A DNA stretch of 64,000 bases from Rhodobacteraceae bacterium IMCC1335 (GCA_039640495.1 CP046864.1:2839001-2903000); one strand, 5' to 3'; shown: positions 43,791 through 53,888, counted from the first letter of the stretch. Notes: a model not told the origin generated them from the sequence alone. Made by a program: numbers and translations.

Positions 43791-46253
43791 GTGGCTGATG
43801 AGATTGCACCCGAAGAGCTAGAGATTGCAGATGAGTTGATCGCAGAGCGCCGCACCGAGCGTCCTGGCGAAACTCCCGAAGATATGACGCCCTGGCAACG
43901 CCCGATCACCGGATTTATCGATCTGTTAAATGATTGGGCCGGCAAGCTTCTTTGCTTGTTAATGGTTCCGTTAATCGGGGTGGTTGTTTTCGAAGTGATT
44001 TCGCGCAATGCTTTTGGCATTATGGCCAGCTATGGCTGGGATGACACGGCGCGCGCGCTCGGGCTTGGGCCCACGCTATTTGCCTATGACATCAGCCGTA
44101 TGATCGCGGGTGTGCTGTTTATGGGCGCCGCCGGCTACGGCCTGATGCGGGGCGTGCATATCCGTGCTGATTTCCTGTATCGCAATTGGACCGACAAAAC
44201 CCAAGCAACCGTTGATGCCTTTCTTTATATGGCGTTTTTTATCCCATCTATGATTTTTTTCACCATCATCGCGGCGCAATATTGGGAATTGGCCTACCGT
44301 ACGGGTGAAACCGCTTTTGATAGCCCGTGGGAGCCCCTTCTTTGGCCAGCGCGCCTGGCCATGCCTGTGGGTGGTTTGCTGCTCACCTTGCAAGGTATTC
44401 CCGAATTGTTCAGAGCCCTCCACAAAATGGGAAAAGAACGCGAGAGGCGATTTGTCCAAGCCCTACCGTTTTATCTACTCGCCTTGATTTGGCTGACAAT
44501 GGCCGTGTTTGCTCCAGAGGCAACGCCGGGCGGAGACTGGTTTACAGATATAATGTCAGCCCGCCCCGGCCTTTCCAAACCAACCATCGGTTTGATCATG
44601 CTCACAGCGATGATTTTCGTGATCTTCATCGGTTTCCCAATTTCATTCACGCTTATTTTCCTAGCTTTTGTATTTGGTATTTGGGGATCAAACTTTAAGC
44701 TCACCACGCTGCTGATGACGCTGAATACAAATTCAACAATGTTAAACGATCAGTTGATGGCAGTGCCACTTTTCATCCTGATGGGAATCGTAATGGAAGC
44801 CGCCGGTTTGATGGAACGATTGTTCACATCCATCCAGATGATCATGTCACGGGTGCGCGGGTCGCTTTACATCGCGGTGCTGATCGTTTCTACGATCTTT
44901 GCTGCAGCCACAGGGATCGTTGGCGCCTCTGTGACGCTTCTTGGGATCATGGCAGGTGCCACAATGAACCGCTCCGGTTACAATGTACAGCTGGCAGCAG
45001 GGACCATAACGGCAGGCGGCACATTGGGCATTTTAATACCGCCCTCAATTATGCTGATTGTGATGGGGCCAGTTCTTGAAGTGTCAACGCTCGATTTATT
45101 CCGCGGCGCGTTCATTCCCGGTGCCGTATTGGCAATGCTATACCTGCTCTATACATTGGGTCGGTGCTGGCTCAACCCCGAGTTAGGCCCTGTGTTATCC
45201 GAAGACGCGCAACCCAAAACCTCTGATTTTTATGGGGCAGAAATAGCGCTAATTTCGATGGGCGTTCTAACCATCTGCCGGGTTTTTGGGTTGGGCCTTG
45301 GAGGTGCATTTGGCGGCCTTCTGCCATTTGGTGGCTTGATTGTTTTAGGCGGCGTAATGGTTTTGACCTATCGCGCCTATCGCAATCTAAGTGTGCTGCG
45401 CATCGCGCTGCCAATAACGGTTGTATTTCATGCTTACATGGTTGCTGCGAATTGGGAGGACGGCCTTCCATGGGTTTCGCTGCTATTACTGGCCTTCATC
45501 GTTCTGCTCGCGGCGCTGGCCATGCCAATCTATCGCAGCGATGCCGAAACCAGGTTTGAATTCTCAGAGCTTTGGGACGAATTTTTCGCAGGCCTGATGC
45601 CTCCAACAATTTTGATCTCTTTCGCATTGGGCTCTATTCTACTGGGGTTTGCAACACCGGCAGAAGCTGCTGCCATGGGCGCATTTGGCGCCATTCTCTT
45701 ATCGCTGATCTACCGCAAATTCACAGTCTCGGGCTTTTTTGACAATCTTATCAAATCGCTTGAAATCACCGTATTGATCATGTTTTTGGTGGCTGCCTCA
45801 AACTTTTTTGGCGCAGAGTTTTCATCGCTTGGCACGCCGAAAATGATGACCGAGATGTTGCTTGGGTTAGACATGTCACCCTATCTGATATTGATCCTGG
45901 TGATGGCGCTGATTTTCCTTTTAGGATGGCCATTGGAATGGGTGCCGATTGTGTTGATCGTAGTTCCGGTTTTGCTGCCAACCGTGGAGAAGCTTGAACT
46001 TCACGGCCTTGATCGCTACGACCTGATGGTGTGGTTCGGAATTCTGGTTGCAGTGAATTTGCAAACAGCATGGCTATCCCCGCCAGTGGCCTTATCCGCC
46101 TATTTCCTTAAGGGCGTGGTTCCGAATTGGGATTTGAAAGATATCTATCTGGGTATGATGCAATTCATGGTAATCCAACTTATCGGATTGATCCTTATTC
46201 TCATTTTCCCACAAATCGTTCTCTGGCTGCCCAATCAAGTGTTTGGTCAATAG
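43791..46253 (+). CDS. dctQM: TRAP transporter fused permease DctQM
   Basis: Inner-membrane permease of 820 residues that fuses the small (DctQ) and large (DctM) TRAP subunits. The DctQ part spans about residues 45-230 with four helices (LLCLLMVPLIGVVVFEVISR and following). The DctM part starts near residue 255; its texts are GFPISFTLIFLAFVFGIWGS, AGTITAGGTLGILIPPSIML and LLGWPLEWVPIVLIVVPVLL. The start is GTG with GGGAGAACGGGC upstream. A long acidic N-terminal stretch (residues 1-25) is specific to it. The TerC-like gene follows after 8 bases. Confidence 0.92.
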   Translation: MADEIAPEELEIADELIAERRTERPGETPEDMTPWQRPITGFIDLLNDWAGKLLCLLMVPLIGVVVFEVISRNAFGIMASYGWDDTARALGLGPTLFAYDISRMIAGVLFMGAAGYGLMRGVHIRADFLYRNWTDKTQATVDAFLYMAFFIPSMIFFTIIAAQYWELAYRTGETAFDSPWEPLLWPARLAMPVGGLLLTLQGIPELFRALHKMGKERERRFVQALPFYLLALIWLTMAVFAPEATPGGDWFTDIMSARPGLSKPTIGLIMLTAMIFVIFIGFPISFTLIFLAFVFGIWGSNFKLTTLLMTLNTNSTMLNDQLMAVPLFILMGIVMEAAGLMERLFTSIQMIMSRVRGSLYIAVLIVSTIFAAATGIVGASVTLLGIMAGATMNRSGYNVQLAAGTITAGGTLGILIPPSIMLIVMGPVLEVSTLDLFRGAFIPGAVLAMLYLLYTLGRCWLNPELGPVLSEDAQPKTSDFYGAEIALISMGVLTICRVFGLGLGGAFGGLLPFGGLIVLGGVMVLTYRAYRNLSVLRIALPITVVFHAYMVAANWEDGLPWVSLLLLAFIVLLAALAMPIYRSDAETRFEFSELWDEFFAGLMPPTILISFALGSILLGFATPAEAAAMGAFGAILLSLIYRKFTVSGFFDNLIKSLEITVLIMFLVAASNFFGAEFSSLGTPKMMTEMLLGLDMSPYLILILVMALIFLLGWPLEWVPIVLIVVPVLLPTVEKLELHGLDRYDLMVWFGILVAVNLQTAWLSPPVALSAYFLKGVVPNWDLKDIYLGMMQFMVIQLIGLILILIFPQIVLWLPNQVFGQ

Positions 46254-46261
46254 GTGCTGCA

Positions 46262-47332
46262 ATGAGTAGATCCACTCTCTCCTATCAAAAATGGCCGTTG
46301 ATCGTGACTGTTGTTGGCCTTGGCCTGTCTGGCTGGTTGGGCTGGGCAACAACCGGAACGGTTTCAGGGGTGCTCGGGTTCCTATTTGTTGGCGCTATTT
46401 TGGCCGCATTAGAAATCGCCTTGTCTTTTGACAACGCCATTGTAAATGCCAACAAACTTGAAGAGATGACGCCGGTTTGGCAACGGCGGTTTCTTACCTG
46501 GGGGATTTTGATCGCTGTTTTTGGCATGCGCATAATCTTTCCCTTGGCGATTGTGGCCATTTTTGCCTGGATCAACCCTTTCGCCGCAATCCATTTGGCC
46601 TTGGCCGACCCAGAAAAATATTCGCATATCATTGAACAAGCGCATGGCCCAATATCTGCTTTTGGCGGTACTTTTTTAATGATGGTTGCGCTGAAATTCT
46701 TTGTGGATGAAGAAAAATCGGTCGATTGGATCGTGGGGCTTGAAACGCGGCTTCGGCGCATGGGATCAATTCGCGGTTTAGAAATCACCTTTGTCCTGAT
46801 CATCATCATTGCGATTTGCCAATTCTTGCCAGAATATAAACAGGCGGCCTTCTTAATGTCGGCAATAATGGGATTATTGGTCTTCATGCTTGTCGATGGG
46901 TTGGGTGCTTATCTCGACAATGTTGCCAGCAACACCGCCGCCATTGGTGCGCGCGGCGGATTGGGCGCGTTCTTATATCTTGAGGTTTTGGATGCCAGCT
47001 TCTCATTTGACGGCGTGATCGGAGCCTTTGCGCTGACCACAAATATCCTTTTAATCGCGATAGGTCTGGGCATTGGAGCGATGTATGTGCGCTCGATGAC
47101 GATCATGCTTGTAGAGCGTAAAACTCTGGCAGAATTCAGATATTTGGAACATGGGGCGTTTTATTCTATTTTTGCTCTATCGATTATCATGTTTCTGCAA
47201 TCCCTGTTTCACGTCCCGGAAGTATTAACCGGCGGGATCGGCGTGTTTCTTATCGGCCTCGCCTTTTATAAATCCATTCAACATAACAAATCAGGTGCTG
47301 TACATGAGGATGCAGCGATAGGAGCCGAATAA
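46262..47332 (+). CDS. DUF475/TerC-family integral membrane protein
   Basis: Polytopic membrane protein of 356 residues, about nine helices. The TerC-type acidic motifs lie inside helices: ALEIALSFDNAIVNANKLEE and, in the second half, GLGAYLDNVASNTAAIG and LDASFSFDGVIGAFALTTNI. The family is linked to metal ion export or membrane insertion of metalloenzymes, without fixed function. The ATG at 46262 is preferred; the frame is open further upstream inside dctQM. It overlaps the HpsN-like start by TAATG. In this operon it could export an ion released by catabolism. That is inference. Confidence 0.88.
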   Translation: MSRSTLSYQKWPLIVTVVGLGLSGWLGWATTGTVSGVLGFLFVGAILAALEIALSFDNAIVNANKLEEMTPVWQRRFLTWGILIAVFGMRIIFPLAIVAIFAWINPFAAIHLALADPEKYSHIIEQAHGPISAFGGTFLMMVALKFFVDEEKSVDWIVGLETRLRRMGSIRGLEITFVLIIIIAICQFLPEYKQAAFLMSAIMGLLVFMLVDGLGAYLDNVASNTAAIGARGGLGAFLYLEVLDASFSFDGVIGAFALTTNILLIAIGLGIGAMYVRSMTIMLVERKTLAEFRYLEHGAFYSIFALSIIMFLQSLFHVPEVLTGGIGVFLIGLAFYKSIQHNKSGAVHEDAAIGAE

Positions 47333-48645
47333 TGACCGTCAAATATCTTAAGAAAGCTCCTCTTCATTCTCGAAGCGATGCCACCGAAACGCGCGATATA
47401 GTGCGCAAAATTCTAGATGAGATTGAGGCAGGCGGTGATGAAATAGCTCTAGAATACGCAGCAAAATTTGACAATTATCAGGGCTCCATACTGCTGTCTG
47501 CAGAGTCAATTAAGACGGCTTCGGCGCTGGTGGCTGATAAGATGAAGCGCGATATCGAATTTGCGCATGCCAATGTTAAAAAATTTGCGGAAGCCCAAAA
47601 ATCAACCGTCGCTGATTTTGAAACAGAGGTTGTGCCCGGATTAATCGCAGGGCAAAAAGCGATCGCGGTGAACGCCGCCGGCTGCTATATCCCCGGGGGC
47701 CGCTACAGCCATATTGCCAGCGCCATCATGACGGTGACCACAGCCAAGGTCGCAGGCTGTAAAAACATTATCGCCTGCTCTCCACCGCGGCCGGATATAG
47801 GCGTTGCCCCCGCGATCATATATGCTGCGCATATTTCGGGTGCGGATAAAATTTTGGCTATGGGCGGCGTGCAAGGCGTTGCCGCGATGACGTTTGGGTT
47901 ATTTGGGCTGCCCAAAGCTAATATTCTTGTTGGGCCGGGAAACCAATTCGTTGCCGAAGCCAAACGCATGCTTTTTGGCCGCGTTGGCATTGATATGATC
48001 GCAGGACCAACAGATAGCCTGATTCTGGCCGACGCGCATGCAGATGCAGATATCGTTGCAGCCGATCTTGTCGGCCAGGCTGAGCATGGCTATAACTCCC
48101 CGGTTTGGCTGGTGACCGATGATCGCGCGCTGGCTGAAAAGGTAATGCTGTTGGTGCCCGCGTTGATCGAGGATCTGCCAGAGCTTAACCGCGATAATGC
48201 CTACGCCGCTTGGCGCGATTATGCGGAAATTATACTCTGCGACACACGAGAGGAAATGGCCGCCACATCGGATGCCTATGCACCCGAGCATCTGACCGTC
48301 CAAGCGCAAGATCTCGATTGGTGGCTCAATCGCCTTAGCTGTTATGGCTCGCTGTTCTTGGGCGAAGAAACCACGGTCGCCTTTGGGGATAAGGCATCGG
48401 GCACAAATCACGTTTTACCCACATCCGGCGCCGCAAGCTATACGGGTGGATTAAGCGTTCATAAATATATGAAAATCGTCACTTGGCAGCGCGCAACGCG
48501 CGAAGGATCAAAGCCCGTTGCAGAGGCCACAGCGCGAATTTCTCGGCTTGAGGGTATGGAAGGGCATGCCCGCACAGCTGATATTCGTCTCAGAAAGTAT
48601 TTTCCAAATGAGAATTTCGATTTAACCGCCGCAGACGATATTTAA
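47332..48645 (+). CDS. HisD-family dehydrogenase, probable sulfopropanediol 3-dehydrogenase (HpsN-like)
   Basis: A 437-residue zinc- and NAD-dependent enzyme of the histidinol dehydrogenase family. Texts include VNAAGCYIPGGRYSHIASAI, MTVTTAKVAGCKNIIACSPP, ILVGPGNQFVAEAKRMLFGR and VGIDMIAGPTDSLILADAHA, with QAEHGYNSPVWLVTD for the zinc His. The GGRYSH and LFGRVGIDM texts match my memory of HpsN, which oxidises (R)-2,3-dihydroxypropane-1-sulfonate to sulfolactate in roseobacters. It ends a TRAP operon and is not near histidine genes. A second histidinol dehydrogenase role cannot be fully excluded. Confidence 0.7.
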   Translation: MTVKYLKKAPLHSRSDATETRDIVRKILDEIEAGGDEIALEYAAKFDNYQGSILLSAESIKTASALVADKMKRDIEFAHANVKKFAEAQKSTVADFETEVVPGLIAGQKAIAVNAAGCYIPGGRYSHIASAIMTVTTAKVAGCKNIIACSPPRPDIGVAPAIIYAAHISGADKILAMGGVQGVAAMTFGLFGLPKANILVGPGNQFVAEAKRMLFGRVGIDMIAGPTDSLILADAHADADIVAADLVGQAEHGYNSPVWLVTDDRALAEKVMLLVPALIEDLPELNRDNAYAAWRDYAEIILCDTREEMAATSDAYAPEHLTVQAQDLDWWLNRLSCYGSLFLGEETTVAFGDKASGTNHVLPTSGAASYTGGLSVHKYMKIVTWQRATREGSKPVAEATARISRLEGMEGHARTADIRLRKYFPNENFDLTAADDI

Positions 48646-48923
48646 CCCCTTTGCGACGCGGGTTCTTATTGCGCAAATCGGTGCAATAGGCCCGTAAAGA
48701 TGGTAAGCTTAAGCCTAGCTTTTCAAACCCAATTGGGCCTGCAAGGTCCATTCATCCTGTGAATGCGTCTTAAGGCAATCAAAACCCGCGCAAAAATAGA
48801 CAAGGCATGACCCGCAGCAATGATCCCTTGGATAGCAGAGCAAAAGCCCTGATATTCTTATGGGACATGATGTTTCAGACTACTTTATTTTTGAAAAGAG
48901 TTACACTTCCATGAGCAATCGTA
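48646..48923. other. Intergenic region after HpsN-like gene
   Basis: About 280 bases with no supported gene. A short broken inverted repeat (TTGCGCAAATCGGTGCAAT near 48669-48688) lies after the stop and may help end the transcript. Confidence 0.35.
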
Positions 48924-49031
48924 ATGTCAGAAATTGGAAATATACCCTCCGTCATTTATCACGACAAAGATATAGATTTTCTGAAACAGTTCAGAACGCT
49001 TGGAGGGGCACCTAAGTTAAAAACCATTTAA
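48924..49031 (+). CDS. Tiny hypothetical ORF upstream of the broken HTH gene
   Basis: A 35-codon frame, MSEIGNIPSVIYHDKDIDF, LKQFRTLGGAPKLKTI, ending 25 bases before the HTH pseudogene. The text is well formed (a charged helix, then GGAPKL) but too short to place. It may be a remnant or a small partner of the following gene. Confidence 0.3.
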   Translation: MSEIGNIPSVIYHDKDIDFLKQFRTLGGAPKLKTI

Positions 49032-49055
49032 GCCGCGCCGTACTGGACTGTACTT

Positions 49056-49391
49056 ATGCCACATCCCAGCGGCTGGTATAATGATCGTTTAGTTGCCAAA
49101 ATCGCTGTGAATAATATAAAAAAACCAGTTGATGCGACACTTGAAGAAATCAAAAACGCCAGAGACCGTTTGTGGCTCAGCCAATCTCGATTTGCGCGTG
49201 CGCTGGGTTTCGGCGGTAATGACAATACCGTTTAGAAATTATCTTCTGATGGGAAAAAAACCGTAAAGCGGATGATTGTGCAAACCGTTCAGAAAATGCG
49301 CGCTGTGGTGACCGAAGATGAGCTCGAAAAATGGACAACTCATCGCGGTAGAAGCTCAATGCTTGAAGTTCGAGCCTTTGCTAAACTTTAA
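49056..49391 (+). pseudogene. XRE-type helix-turn-helix gene with in-frame stop
   Basis: The frame from 49056 reads MPHPSGWYNDRLVAKIAVNN, IKKPVDATLEEIKNARDRLW and LSQSRFARALGFGGNDNTV, then a TAG at 49233, then KLSSDGKKTVKRMIVQTVQK and MRAVVTEDELEKW, to TAA at 49389-49391. LSQSRFARALG is the recognition part of an XRE-like fold and NTV-[Y]-KLSSDGKK should continue it, so the TAG most likely replaced a Tyr codon. Without suppression the product is a 59-residue stub. Confidence 0.6.
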
Positions 49392-49436
49392 AATCAACGC
49401 GGCCACTTTTGGAAGGGTGCAGTTTCAAAAGTGACT

Positions 49437-50015
49437 TCACGACCCGGTTGCTTCGCGCCAATGGCGGCGGCAGAGAGACAGGTAGGTTTCATTACCGCCA
49501 ATTTGCACTTGTGCGCCTTGCGTTATCACCTGACCCGTCTCATCTTGCCGGATCACCATCGTGGCTTTTTTACCGCAATGACAGATGGTTCTGATTTCTC
49601 GCATTTCATCCGCAAGCGCCAAAAGAGCTGCCGAGCCGGGAAACAGTTGACCCTGAAAATCAACCCGCAAGCCATAGCACATCACCGGAACCTTCAAATC
49701 ATCTACAGCCCGTGCCAATTGCCAAACCTGACTGTGCTCGAGGAACTGCGCTTCATCGATGAAGATACAATCGCAGGGGCGAGCTGACAGGCGGCGCTCA
49801 ATTTTTTGATATAAATTCTCACCGGTTGCGAATGTGTCAGCGGCTTTTTCTACTCCGATCCGCGATGCGATTTTTCCTTCACCTGCGCGGTGGTCAAACT
49901 GCGCGGTTAACAAATAGGTTTTCATCCCTCGTTCGAGATAGTTATGCGCTGCTTGTAACAATAAGGTCGATTTACCTGCATTCATCGTAGAATAATGAAA
50001 ATAAAGTTTCGCCAT
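49437..50015 (-). CDS. tdk: Thymidine kinase (class II)
   Basis: Salvage enzyme phosphorylating thymidine with ATP; cytosolic, 192 residues as expected for the bacterial TK1-like type. P-loop STMNAGKSTLLLQAAHNYLE at residues 9-28, catalytic region IFIDEAQFLEHSQVWQLARA (Glu base), lasso/zinc segment RTICHCGKKATMVIRQD and the substrate-binding YLSLCRRHWR near the end. Cys residues CHC and LCRRH are the zinc ligands (three Cys and one His). Convergent with the broken HTH gene and upstream of sulP's end. Confidence 0.96.
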   Translation of the reverse strand: MAKLYFHYSTMNAGKSTLLLQAAHNYLERGMKTYLLTAQFDHRAGEGKIASRIGVEKAADTFATGENLYQKIERRLSARPCDCIFIDEAQFLEHSQVWQLARAVDDLKVPVMCYGLRVDFQGQLFPGSAALLALADEMREIRTICHCGKKATMVIRQDETGQVITQGAQVQIGGNETYLSLCRRHWREATGS

Positions 50016-50138
50016 AATTTTCTCAGCTCCACAGATCAGCTTTCACGGTTCGATCGCGTTTGCCTGGCCCTGACCGTTTTGCATCAACGACGAACAAACC
50101 GCGCTGGCGCAGAATGGACAGGGCAACCAGCAAAGGTT

Positions 50139-51767
50139 TTAATGCCCGCTTTCCAAAATTCCGGTACGCACAGAATAATTCACCGCCAGCGCATAATCCG
50201 GGTCATCCTCGCTATCAACCATCAGATGGCCAGCCTTGCTGAGCAAACGGTGGCAATCGCGGCTGAGATGACGCAATTGAATGCGCTTTCCAGCCCCCTC
50301 ATATTTTGCTGCCACGGCTTCGATCGCCTGAAGCGCCGATTGATCCACCACCCGACTATCCGCAAAATCGACGACCACCGTATCTGGATCTTCATCTGGT
50401 GTGAATAATTCAACGAACCCATCAGATGAGCCAAAAAACAAAGGTCCCTGAATGCGATAGGATTTGCTGCCATCTTGATTGATTTCTTCATGAGCATGGA
50501 TCCGGCGCGCGTTGTTCCACGCATAAGCCAAGGCCGAAACAATCACTCCAACGACCACCGCAACTGCGAGATCAGACAGAACCGTCACGATGGTGACCAA
50601 AACCGTAACGAAGGCATCTGTAAAAGGCACGCGGCGCAAAATCGTAAGCGAGTTCCACGCGAAGGTTCCAATCACCACCATGAACATCACCCCGACAAGC
50701 GCGGCCAAAGGGATCATTTCGATGATGCTTGAGCCCACCAAAATAAACAGCAGCAAGAATAAAGCCGCTGCGATCCCGGCGATCCGCGTGCGTCCACCCG
50801 AGCGCACATTGATCATCGACTGCCCGATCATCGCGCAGCCTCCCATCCCGCCAAAAAACCCGGTCACGGTATTTGCTACACCTTGCGCAACGCATTCTTG
50901 GCTGGCGCCGCCGCGTTTATTGGTCATCTCGCCCACAAGGTTTAGGGTTAAAAGGCTTTCGATCAAACCAATCGCGGCCAAAATGATTGAATACGGCAAG
51001 ATGATTTGAAAGGTTTCCCAACTCAGCTCAACTCTGGGAAAATGGAAGCTGGGCAGCCCACCTTTGATGGACGCCATATCGCCCACTCTGGGCACATCCA
51101 ACCCGAAGCCAATCACCACAGCGGCGACAATACCAATGCCCGCCAAAGGCGCTGGAATAATTTTTGTCACGCGCGGCATGATGTAAATAATACCCATCGT
51201 AAGCGCCACAAGACCCAACATGGTGATCAAGGGAGTTCCGCTTAACCATTCTCCACCAAAAGCCCCATGCCCGCCAATTTCCATCGTACCTGGCACTTTG
51301 AACTGGGTGAGCTGCGCAAGAAAAATAACAATCGCCAATCCGTTTACAAAGCCCAACATCACCGGATGCGGCACCAACCGGATAAATTTCCCCCATTGCA
51401 TGACACCGGCAAAGATTTGTAAAACCCCCATCAGCACCACGGCGGCGAACAGATATTCAACACCATGCTGTGCAACCAGGGCGACCATCACAACCGCCAG
51501 CGCCCCCGTTGCGCCAGAAATCATCCCAGGGCGCCCCCCCATCACCGCCGTGATCAATCCTACCAAAAACGCCGCATAAAGCCCAACCAACGGGTGAACC
51601 CCAGCCACGAAGGCAAAAGCCACCGCTTCGGGAATGAGAGCCAGGGCCACGGTGAGACCAGAGAGCAATTCGATACGCAACCGCGCCGCGCTCAATCCTT
51701 CATCATTCATCACGTTCAAATCGGGCATGGTCAAATTGGCAAAAGAGCCGAGGATGGCACGTTTCAT
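50139..51767 (-). CDS. SulP-family inorganic anion transporter
   Basis: Inner-membrane transporter of 542 residues with the SLC26/SulP core (about 14 segments) and a C-terminal STAS domain from about residue 430. Texts are RIELLSGLTVALALIPEAVA, FAFVAGVHPLVGLYAAFLVG, VNGLAIVIFLAQLTQFKV and NTVTGFFGGMGGCAMIGQSM. The STAS part has VVVDFADSRVVDQSALQAIE. The ATG at 51767 (MKRAILGSFANLTMPDL) fits the family length; the frame stays open to 51899. Sulfate or bicarbonate are the usual substrates; not resolved here. Divergent from apt. Confidence 0.9.
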   Translation of the reverse strand: MKRAILGSFANLTMPDLNVMNDEGLSAARLRIELLSGLTVALALIPEAVAFAFVAGVHPLVGLYAAFLVGLITAVMGGRPGMISGATGALAVVMVALVAQHGVEYLFAAVVLMGVLQIFAGVMQWGKFIRLVPHPVMLGFVNGLAIVIFLAQLTQFKVPGTMEIGGHGAFGGEWLSGTPLITMLGLVALTMGIIYIMPRVTKIIPAPLAGIGIVAAVVIGFGLDVPRVGDMASIKGGLPSFHFPRVELSWETFQIILPYSIILAAIGLIESLLTLNLVGEMTNKRGGASQECVAQGVANTVTGFFGGMGGCAMIGQSMINVRSGGRTRIAGIAAALFLLLFILVGSSIIEMIPLAALVGVMFMVVIGTFAWNSLTILRRVPFTDAFVTVLVTIVTVLSDLAVAVVVGVIVSALAYAWNNARRIHAHEEINQDGSKSYRIQGPLFFGSSDGFVELFTPDEDPDTVVVDFADSRVVDQSALQAIEAVAAKYEGAGKRIQLRHLSRDCHRLLSKAGHLMVDSEDDPDYALAVNYSVRTGILESGH

Positions 51768-51975
51768 AAGCTTATCCAAATCGCTGGGAGTGTGTTCAAA
51801 AAGTCCATTAACGCATTTTTTCCAAAGAGAACAGCCTAGTTGTGCCTGCGGCAGCGTTACAACGGGCCCGCCCTGCAGCGCGGCGCATCTATTCGACAAT
51901 CAAGATTGAGACATCCAACTTGAAAAGAAAAATTATTTCGTGTTACCAGCGCTTTAAGTTGCTTCTGGAGATCGT

Positions 51976-52506
51976 ATGAAAACCGTAAAAGACTATATTC
52001 GCACAATCCCTGATTTTCCTCATGCTGGCATTATGTTTCGCGATGTCACCACCTTGTTCGATGACCCTGACGGGTTTCAATTGGCGATCAAACAATTGGT
52101 TGCACCCTTTCTTGAGCAAAAAATTGACAAAGTTGCGGGTTTAGAGGCGCGCGGATTTATTTTAGGTGGCGCCGTTGCCTACCATCTGGGCTGCGGCTTC
52201 GTTCCGATCCGCAAACAGGGTAAATTGCCGGGATCGGTGATCAGCCAAGAGTATACGCTAGAATATGGCCAAGCCGTGCTTGAATTGCACGAAGACGCAA
52301 TCGAAGCGGGTGAAACCGTCTTGGTGGTCGATGATCTTTTGGCCACCGGAGGCACGGCCGAGGCTGGCGTGAAACTGATTGAGCGGCTTGGCGGCGATGT
52401 AACGGCCTGTGCCTTTGTGATTGATTTGCCCGAGCTTGGCGGATCACAGAAATTGCAGGCGATGGGCTTGCCCTTGCACAGCCTTTGCTCTTTTGAAGGC
52501 CATTAA
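51976..52506 (+). CDS. apt: Adenine phosphoribosyltransferase
   Basis: Cytosolic purine-salvage enzyme joining adenine to PRPP to give AMP; 176 residues. The N-terminus [20 protein letters not shown] is typical of Apt, followed by [40 protein letters not shown] and the PRPP motif [17 protein letters not shown]. Start ATG at 51976 with TTCTGGAGATCGT upstream. The DCC-family gene follows after 54 bases. Confidence 0.96.
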   Translation: MKTVKDYIRTIPDFPHAGIMFRDVTTLFDDPDGFQLAIKQLVAPFLEQKIDKVAGLEARGFILGGAVAYHLGCGFVPIRKQGKLPGSVISQEYTLEYGQAVLELHEDAIEAGETVLVVDDLLATGGTAEAGVKLIERLGGDVTACAFVIDLPELGGSQKLQAMGLPLHSLCSFEGH

Positions 52507-52560
52507 GCGCTTGTCATTTTGCATTTGCCGCCTAGTTCATGGGCTGCAAGGAGCTGCAAG

Positions 52561-52965
52561 ATGCCAAAAGAAACCGAAATTTTATACAATGCAGATTGCC
52601 CTATATGCCGCTTTGAAATAGACCATTACGCCGCCTATAGCTCTGATCGCGGGCTTGCGTTGCGCTTTGATGATCTCAACAGTTGCGATTTAAACAGCTG
52701 GGGCTTAAGCGCGGATCAAGCCGCGAAGCGCCTTTACGTGCGTAAATCAGGGCAGCTCTATAGCGGCATACCCGCCTTTTTGGTGCTTTGGCAAGATATG
52801 CCCCGCTATCGTTTTCTGGCGCGGCTGATCGGGTTGCCGATCTTAAAACAAGCCACTTCTGCCATTTATGATTATGCACTTGCGCCCGTTATATATCGCT
52901 GGCATTTGCGCCGGCAAGCGCGTAGGACCGCGCCCCAGAGCAATGGGAATAGCCAAGGTTTTTAA
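52561..52965 (+). CDS. DUF393 (DCC family) thiol-disulfide oxidoreductase-like protein
   Basis: A 134-residue protein. The N-terminus [20 protein letters not shown] contains the D-C-P-x-C motif of DUF393 (first Cys in DCP and the second in ICR), a thioredoxin-like arrangement. The rest ([40 protein letters not shown]) has the usual hydrophobic segments and ends in a basic tail. Function unknown; redox activity is family-level inference. The ATG at 52561 has AAGGAGCTGCAAG upstream. It converges with argF by four bases. Confidence 0.88.
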   Translation: MPKETEILYNADCPICRFEIDHYAAYSSDRGLALRFDDLNSCDLNSWGLSADQAAKRLYVRKSGQLYSGIPAFLVLWQDMPRYRFLARLIGLPILKQATSAIYDYALAPVIYRWHLRRQARRTAPQSNGNSQGF

Positions 52966-53888
52966 AGGCCCAAACAATGCCGCATGATCGCTTTTTGTAC
53001 GTGCAAGCGGTTTTCAGCCTCATCAAATATCACAGATTGCGGGCCATCCATCACGTCTGATGTGGCCTCATCCTCGCGATGCGCCGGCAGGCAATGCATG
53101 AACAAAGCCTCAGGTTTGGCATTGGCCATCAAGGCGCTGTTCACCTGATAGCCACGCAATTGATTATGCCGACGTTCGCGCGCTGATTGCGGATCATGCA
53201 TGCTGACCCATGTATCCGTAACCACAAGATCAGCACCCTCGACAGCCTTATGAGGATTGCGCTCAATCTCAATTTTTACGCCTTTCGCGCGCGCCGCGCT
53301 CAAAAACACCTCTTCGGGATCTAGGGGCTCAGGCCCGGTAAAGGTGAGATCAAACCCGAATTGCCCTGCGGCATGGGCAAAACTGGCAAATACATTATTG
53401 CCATCGCCTGACCACACAACTTTCTTGCCTTTGATCGGGCCGCGATGTTCCTCAAACGTCATGATATCGGCCATAATTTGGCAGGGATGCGTGCGATTGG
53501 TCAGCCCGTTTATCACTGGTACGCTGGCATGTTCCGCCATTTCCAGCAGCGTGGCCTCCTCAAAGGTTCTGATCATGATCAAATCCACATAGCGGCTCAG
53601 AACCCGCGCCGTGTCAGCGATGGTTTCCCCATGTCCAAGCTGCATATCTGCACCCGAAAGCACCATGGTTTCGCCCCCCATCTGGCGCACACCAACATCA
53701 AAACTAATCCGCGTACGGGTTGAAGGTTTTTCAAAAATCAATGCCACCATCTGGCCCGCCAAAGGCCGTCCGCGGTCTAACGCAGCGCGCGGTTGCCCAG
53801 CGCGGTCGCTTTTCATCTCCATCGCCTGGTCGATAATCTGACGCAGAGTTTCGGGTGCGGATTTATGAATATCGAGAAAATGTTGCAT
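52962..53888 (-). CDS. argF: Ornithine carbamoyltransferase
   Basis: Arginine biosynthesis enzyme that joins carbamoyl phosphate and ornithine to citrulline; cytosolic trimer, 308 residues. The carbamoyl-phosphate site is [20 protein letters not shown]. Ornithine and closure loops are [33 protein letters not shown] and [20 protein letters not shown], with the catalytic Cys in HCLPAHR. Located 90 bases after argD on the same strand, the usual argD-argF pair of alphaproteobacteria. Confidence 0.97.
   Translation of the reverse strand: MQHFLDIHKSAPETLRQIIDQAMEMKSDRAGQPRAALDRGRPLAGQMVALIFEKPSTRTRISFDVGVRQMGGETMVLSGADMQLGHGETIADTARVLSRYVDLIMIRTFEEATLLEMAEHASVPVINGLTNRTHPCQIMADIMTFEEHRGPIKGKKVVWSGDGNNVFASFAHAAGQFGFDLTFTGPEPLDPEEVFLSAARAKGVKIEIERNPHKAVEGADLVVTDTWVSMHDPQSARERRHNQLRGYQVNSALMANAKPEALFMHCLPAHREDEATSDVMDGPQSVIFDEAENRLHVQKAIMRHCLGL

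Noticed and set aside
46285..46887. Minus-strand frame of 200 codons opposite the DUF475 gene
   Set aside because: Basic, low-complexity product antisense to a strongly supported membrane protein.
47332..48645. Call as biosynthetic histidinol dehydrogenase hisD
   Set aside because: Context is a TRAP operon with no his genes, and the text resembles HpsN more; kept as the main alternative.
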